Positions 5,811 to 7,430 of a stretch of 7,430 bases of DNA are shown here, piece after piece. The stretch comes from Verrucomicrobiota bacterium (GTDB lineage Bacteria; Verrucomicrobiota; Verrucomicrobiia; Verrucomicrobiales; DEV007). The notes beneath the pieces are model-generated. The model was given only the letters and a program-made list of their open reading frames with translations, was not told where the DNA came from and made no database searches. The stretch covers positions 1-7,430 of the forward strand of contig JAQCER010000141.1 in assembly GCA_027618625.1 (NCBI GenBank), written 5' to 3'. The position numbers and the translations under genes are program-made. Each line of letters starts with the position of its first letter. Within the stretch, counting starts at the first letter, position 1.

Positions 5811-7430
5811 ATGGAAATCCCTTTCTTCAATCGCGAGCTGACATGGCTTGAGTTCAATCAGCGTGTGCTCAACGAGGCCGCACGCAAGGATTTGCCGCTG
5901 CTTGAGCGGTTGAAGTTCCTGGCCATCAGTGCGTCGAATCTGGACGAATTCTTCATGGTGAGGGTGGGGGGATTGCATGAGTTGCTGAAGTCCGAGAAAC
6001 GCCGCCGGGATCCGTCCGGCTTTACTCCAACCCAACAGCTGCGACTTATTCGCGAAAAAGTGCAGGCAATGACGCGGCAGCAGTATGTCCTGCTGGAAGA
6101 GGAGATCGACCCAGCACTCCGCAATCACAGTATCCGCAGGATCACTCCTAATCACATGCTTCCGTCGCAGATGGACTACCTGACGGAGTTCTTTGATACG
6201 CAACTGTTCCCGGTGTTGACTCCGCTGGCGGTAAATGATGCCGATCCAGGGAAGGCAGCGCAATTGATCCCGAACCAGAGGATCGGACTGCTGGTAATGC
6301 TGGAAGCGCTCGACGGAGCGGGGGAGGGGTTTTTCCAAGTGAACACGTCACCCGATGGCTCAGCATCCCCGAGGCGAAGCGTGATCATCCCCATGCCGTC
6401 CAATGTTTCCCGATTCCTCATAGTCCCGGCTGCGGAAGGTTTTGTATACATACTGCTCGAGGATGTGGTGGAGTATTTTTGTGCGCAGTTGTTTCCGGGC
6501 GAGACAGTGTCCGGAACTGGAAAGTTCCGAATTTCACGGAATGCAGATATTTCGCTGGATGAGTTTGGGGTTCAGGATCTCGCGGCAGAAATGGTAGAGA
6601 CGCTGGCGGAGCGCAAGCGCAGTGACGTCGTCAGGCTGGAGGTGAATGCAGGTCGTGCGGTCATCTCGGAGCTGGGACGGATCTTCGATGTGAAGAACCC
6701 AGGGACTTACGCCACCAGTGGACCGCTGGAACTGGCGGGCTTCATGGAACTGGCGGTGGCACCTGGATTTGAGGAACTCAAGGTGAGGGCCTGGACGCCG
6801 CAGCCGACCAAGGCCCTTGGCAGCGGAGAGTCGATTTTTAAGATCCTGGGCCGTACGGACCTGCTTCTTTACCATCCCTACGACGACTATGAACCAGTGT
6901 TGGCGCTGGTCGAGGAGGCGGCAGAAGACCCGAACGTCGTTGCTATCAAACAGATTCTCTATCGGACAGCGAAGAACAGTCGCGTCATCACTGCGCTGAT
7001 CAAGGCTGCTGAGCGCGGCAAACAGGTGACAGCGGTGGTCGAGCTGAAGGCGCGATTTGACGAGCAACGCAACCTTGAGCGGGCCGACGAACTGGAACGC
7101 GCTGGAGTGCAGTTAATCTACGGTGTTCAAGGACTTAAGACTCATGCGAAGGCCTGCGTAGTGGTTCGCCGCGAACGCGGTCTGGTGCGGCGTTATCTTC
7201 ATTTTGGAACTGGCAATTACAACGAATCGACAGCTCGGCTATACACCGACATCAGTTTTCTGACGGCGAAGCCGGAATATGGGATCGAGATCTCAGCCTT
7301 CTTTAATGCGTTGACGGGAGGGGCCCGCCTCGTTCCGGGGGAAGTAGTCACGGCGGCTCCATTCTTCCTCAGGGACAAGCTGATGGAGCTGATCGAAAGC
7401 GAAACTGCCCGGGCGAGTCAGGGCCAGGCC
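5811..7430 (+). CDS. ppk1: polyphosphate kinase PPK1 (3' truncated by window)
   Basis: PPK1 reversibly transfers the gamma-phosphate of ATP to a growing polyphosphate chain and is usually membrane-associated. The frame is open from ATG 5811 to the last base, giving 540 of roughly 700 residues. An in-frame TAG immediately before the ATG fixes it as the earliest possible start; GGGG at 5804-5807 is a poor, close Shine-Dalgarno. Visible in order are the N domain (ELTWLEFNQRVL, SASNLDEFF with the ATP-site Asn43), LFPVLTPLAVN, then the catalytic domain: YHPYDDYEPV, AIKQILYR with Arg385, VELKARFDE with Arg415, GLKTHAK with His445, and HFGTGNYNESTARLYTD. Arg385, Arg415 and His445 correspond to E. 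coli Arg375, Arg405 and His435, the Mg-binding arginines and the autophosphorylated histidine, all at the same offset of 10. The second conserved histidine (E. coli His592) would lie beyond the window. All visible active-site residues are intact, in contrast to the Ppx-like neighbour. Confidence 0.97.
   Translation, partial: MEIPFFNRELTWLEFNQRVLNEAARKDLPLLERLKFLAISASNLDEFFMVRVGGLHELLKSEKRRRDPSGFTPTQQLRLIREKVQAMTRQQYVLLEEEIDPALRNHSIRRITPNHMLPSQMDYLTEFFDTQLFPVLTPLAVNDADPGKAAQLIPNQRIGLLVMLEALDGAGEGFFQVNTSPDGSASPRRSVIIPMPSNVSRFLIVPAAEGFVYILLEDVVEYFCAQLFPGETVSGTGKFRISRNADISLDEFGVQDLAAEMVETLAERKRSDVVRLEVNAGRAVISELGRIFDVKNPGTYATSGPLELAGFMELAVAPGFEELKVRAWTPQPTKALGSGESIFKILGRTDLLLYHPYDDYEPVLALVEEAAEDPNVVAIKQILYRTAKNSRVITALIKAAERGKQVTAVVELKARFDEQRNLERADELERAGVQLIYGVQGLKTHAKACVVVRRERGLVRRYLHFGTGNYNESTARLYTDISFLTAKPEYGIEISAFFNALTGGARLVPGEVVTAAPFFLRDKLMELIESETARASQGQA

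Overview
The window is 7.4 kb of bacterial chromosome carrying seven genes. Five read on the + strand: the 3' end of a DUF1573-like protein gene, thiD, an S41-protease-like gene, a Ppx/GppA-like gene and ppk1. Two read on the - strand: a small lipoprotein gene and apaG. The first and last genes run off the window edges. There are no RNA genes, insertion sequences, CRISPR arrays or phage genes. The style of the ThiD, ApaG and DUF1573-like proteins and the moderately GC-rich sequence suggest a Gram-negative of the PVC group, probably Verrucomicrobiota. This assignment is inference from family resemblance, with no marker gene to settle it.

Region by region. 1-1011 encodes the C-terminal part of a protein with two Ig-like domains. 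1042-1380 (-) encodes a 112-residue lipoprotein whose mature part is an 11-residue periodic helix resembling LEA proteins. 1381-1633 is non-coding and holds only a small hairpin and a 10-bp palindrome. 1634-2023 (-) is apaG, divergent from thiD across about 87 bp that probably holds both promoters. 2111-5697 is a tightly packed run of thiD, an S41-like gene that overlaps thiD by 4 nt, and a Ppx/GppA-HD gene that starts at TTG behind a perfect AGGAGG. After 113 bp comes ppk1 from 5811, cut by the right edge with its first 540 codons present.

Functionally, the right half is a polyphosphate locus: PPK1 makes polyP, and the gene before it belongs to the family that degrades polyP or (p)ppGpp. That Ppx-like protein has lost most of the acidic residues the family uses for catalysis while keeping the fold signature and the HD-like domain. 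The S41 protein before it has proline at the serine-nucleophile position and no PDZ domain. Two successive genes therefore look like catalytically altered or inactive members of enzyme families, in the same transcription unit as ThiD and just upstream of PPK1. This is the most interesting feature of the window.
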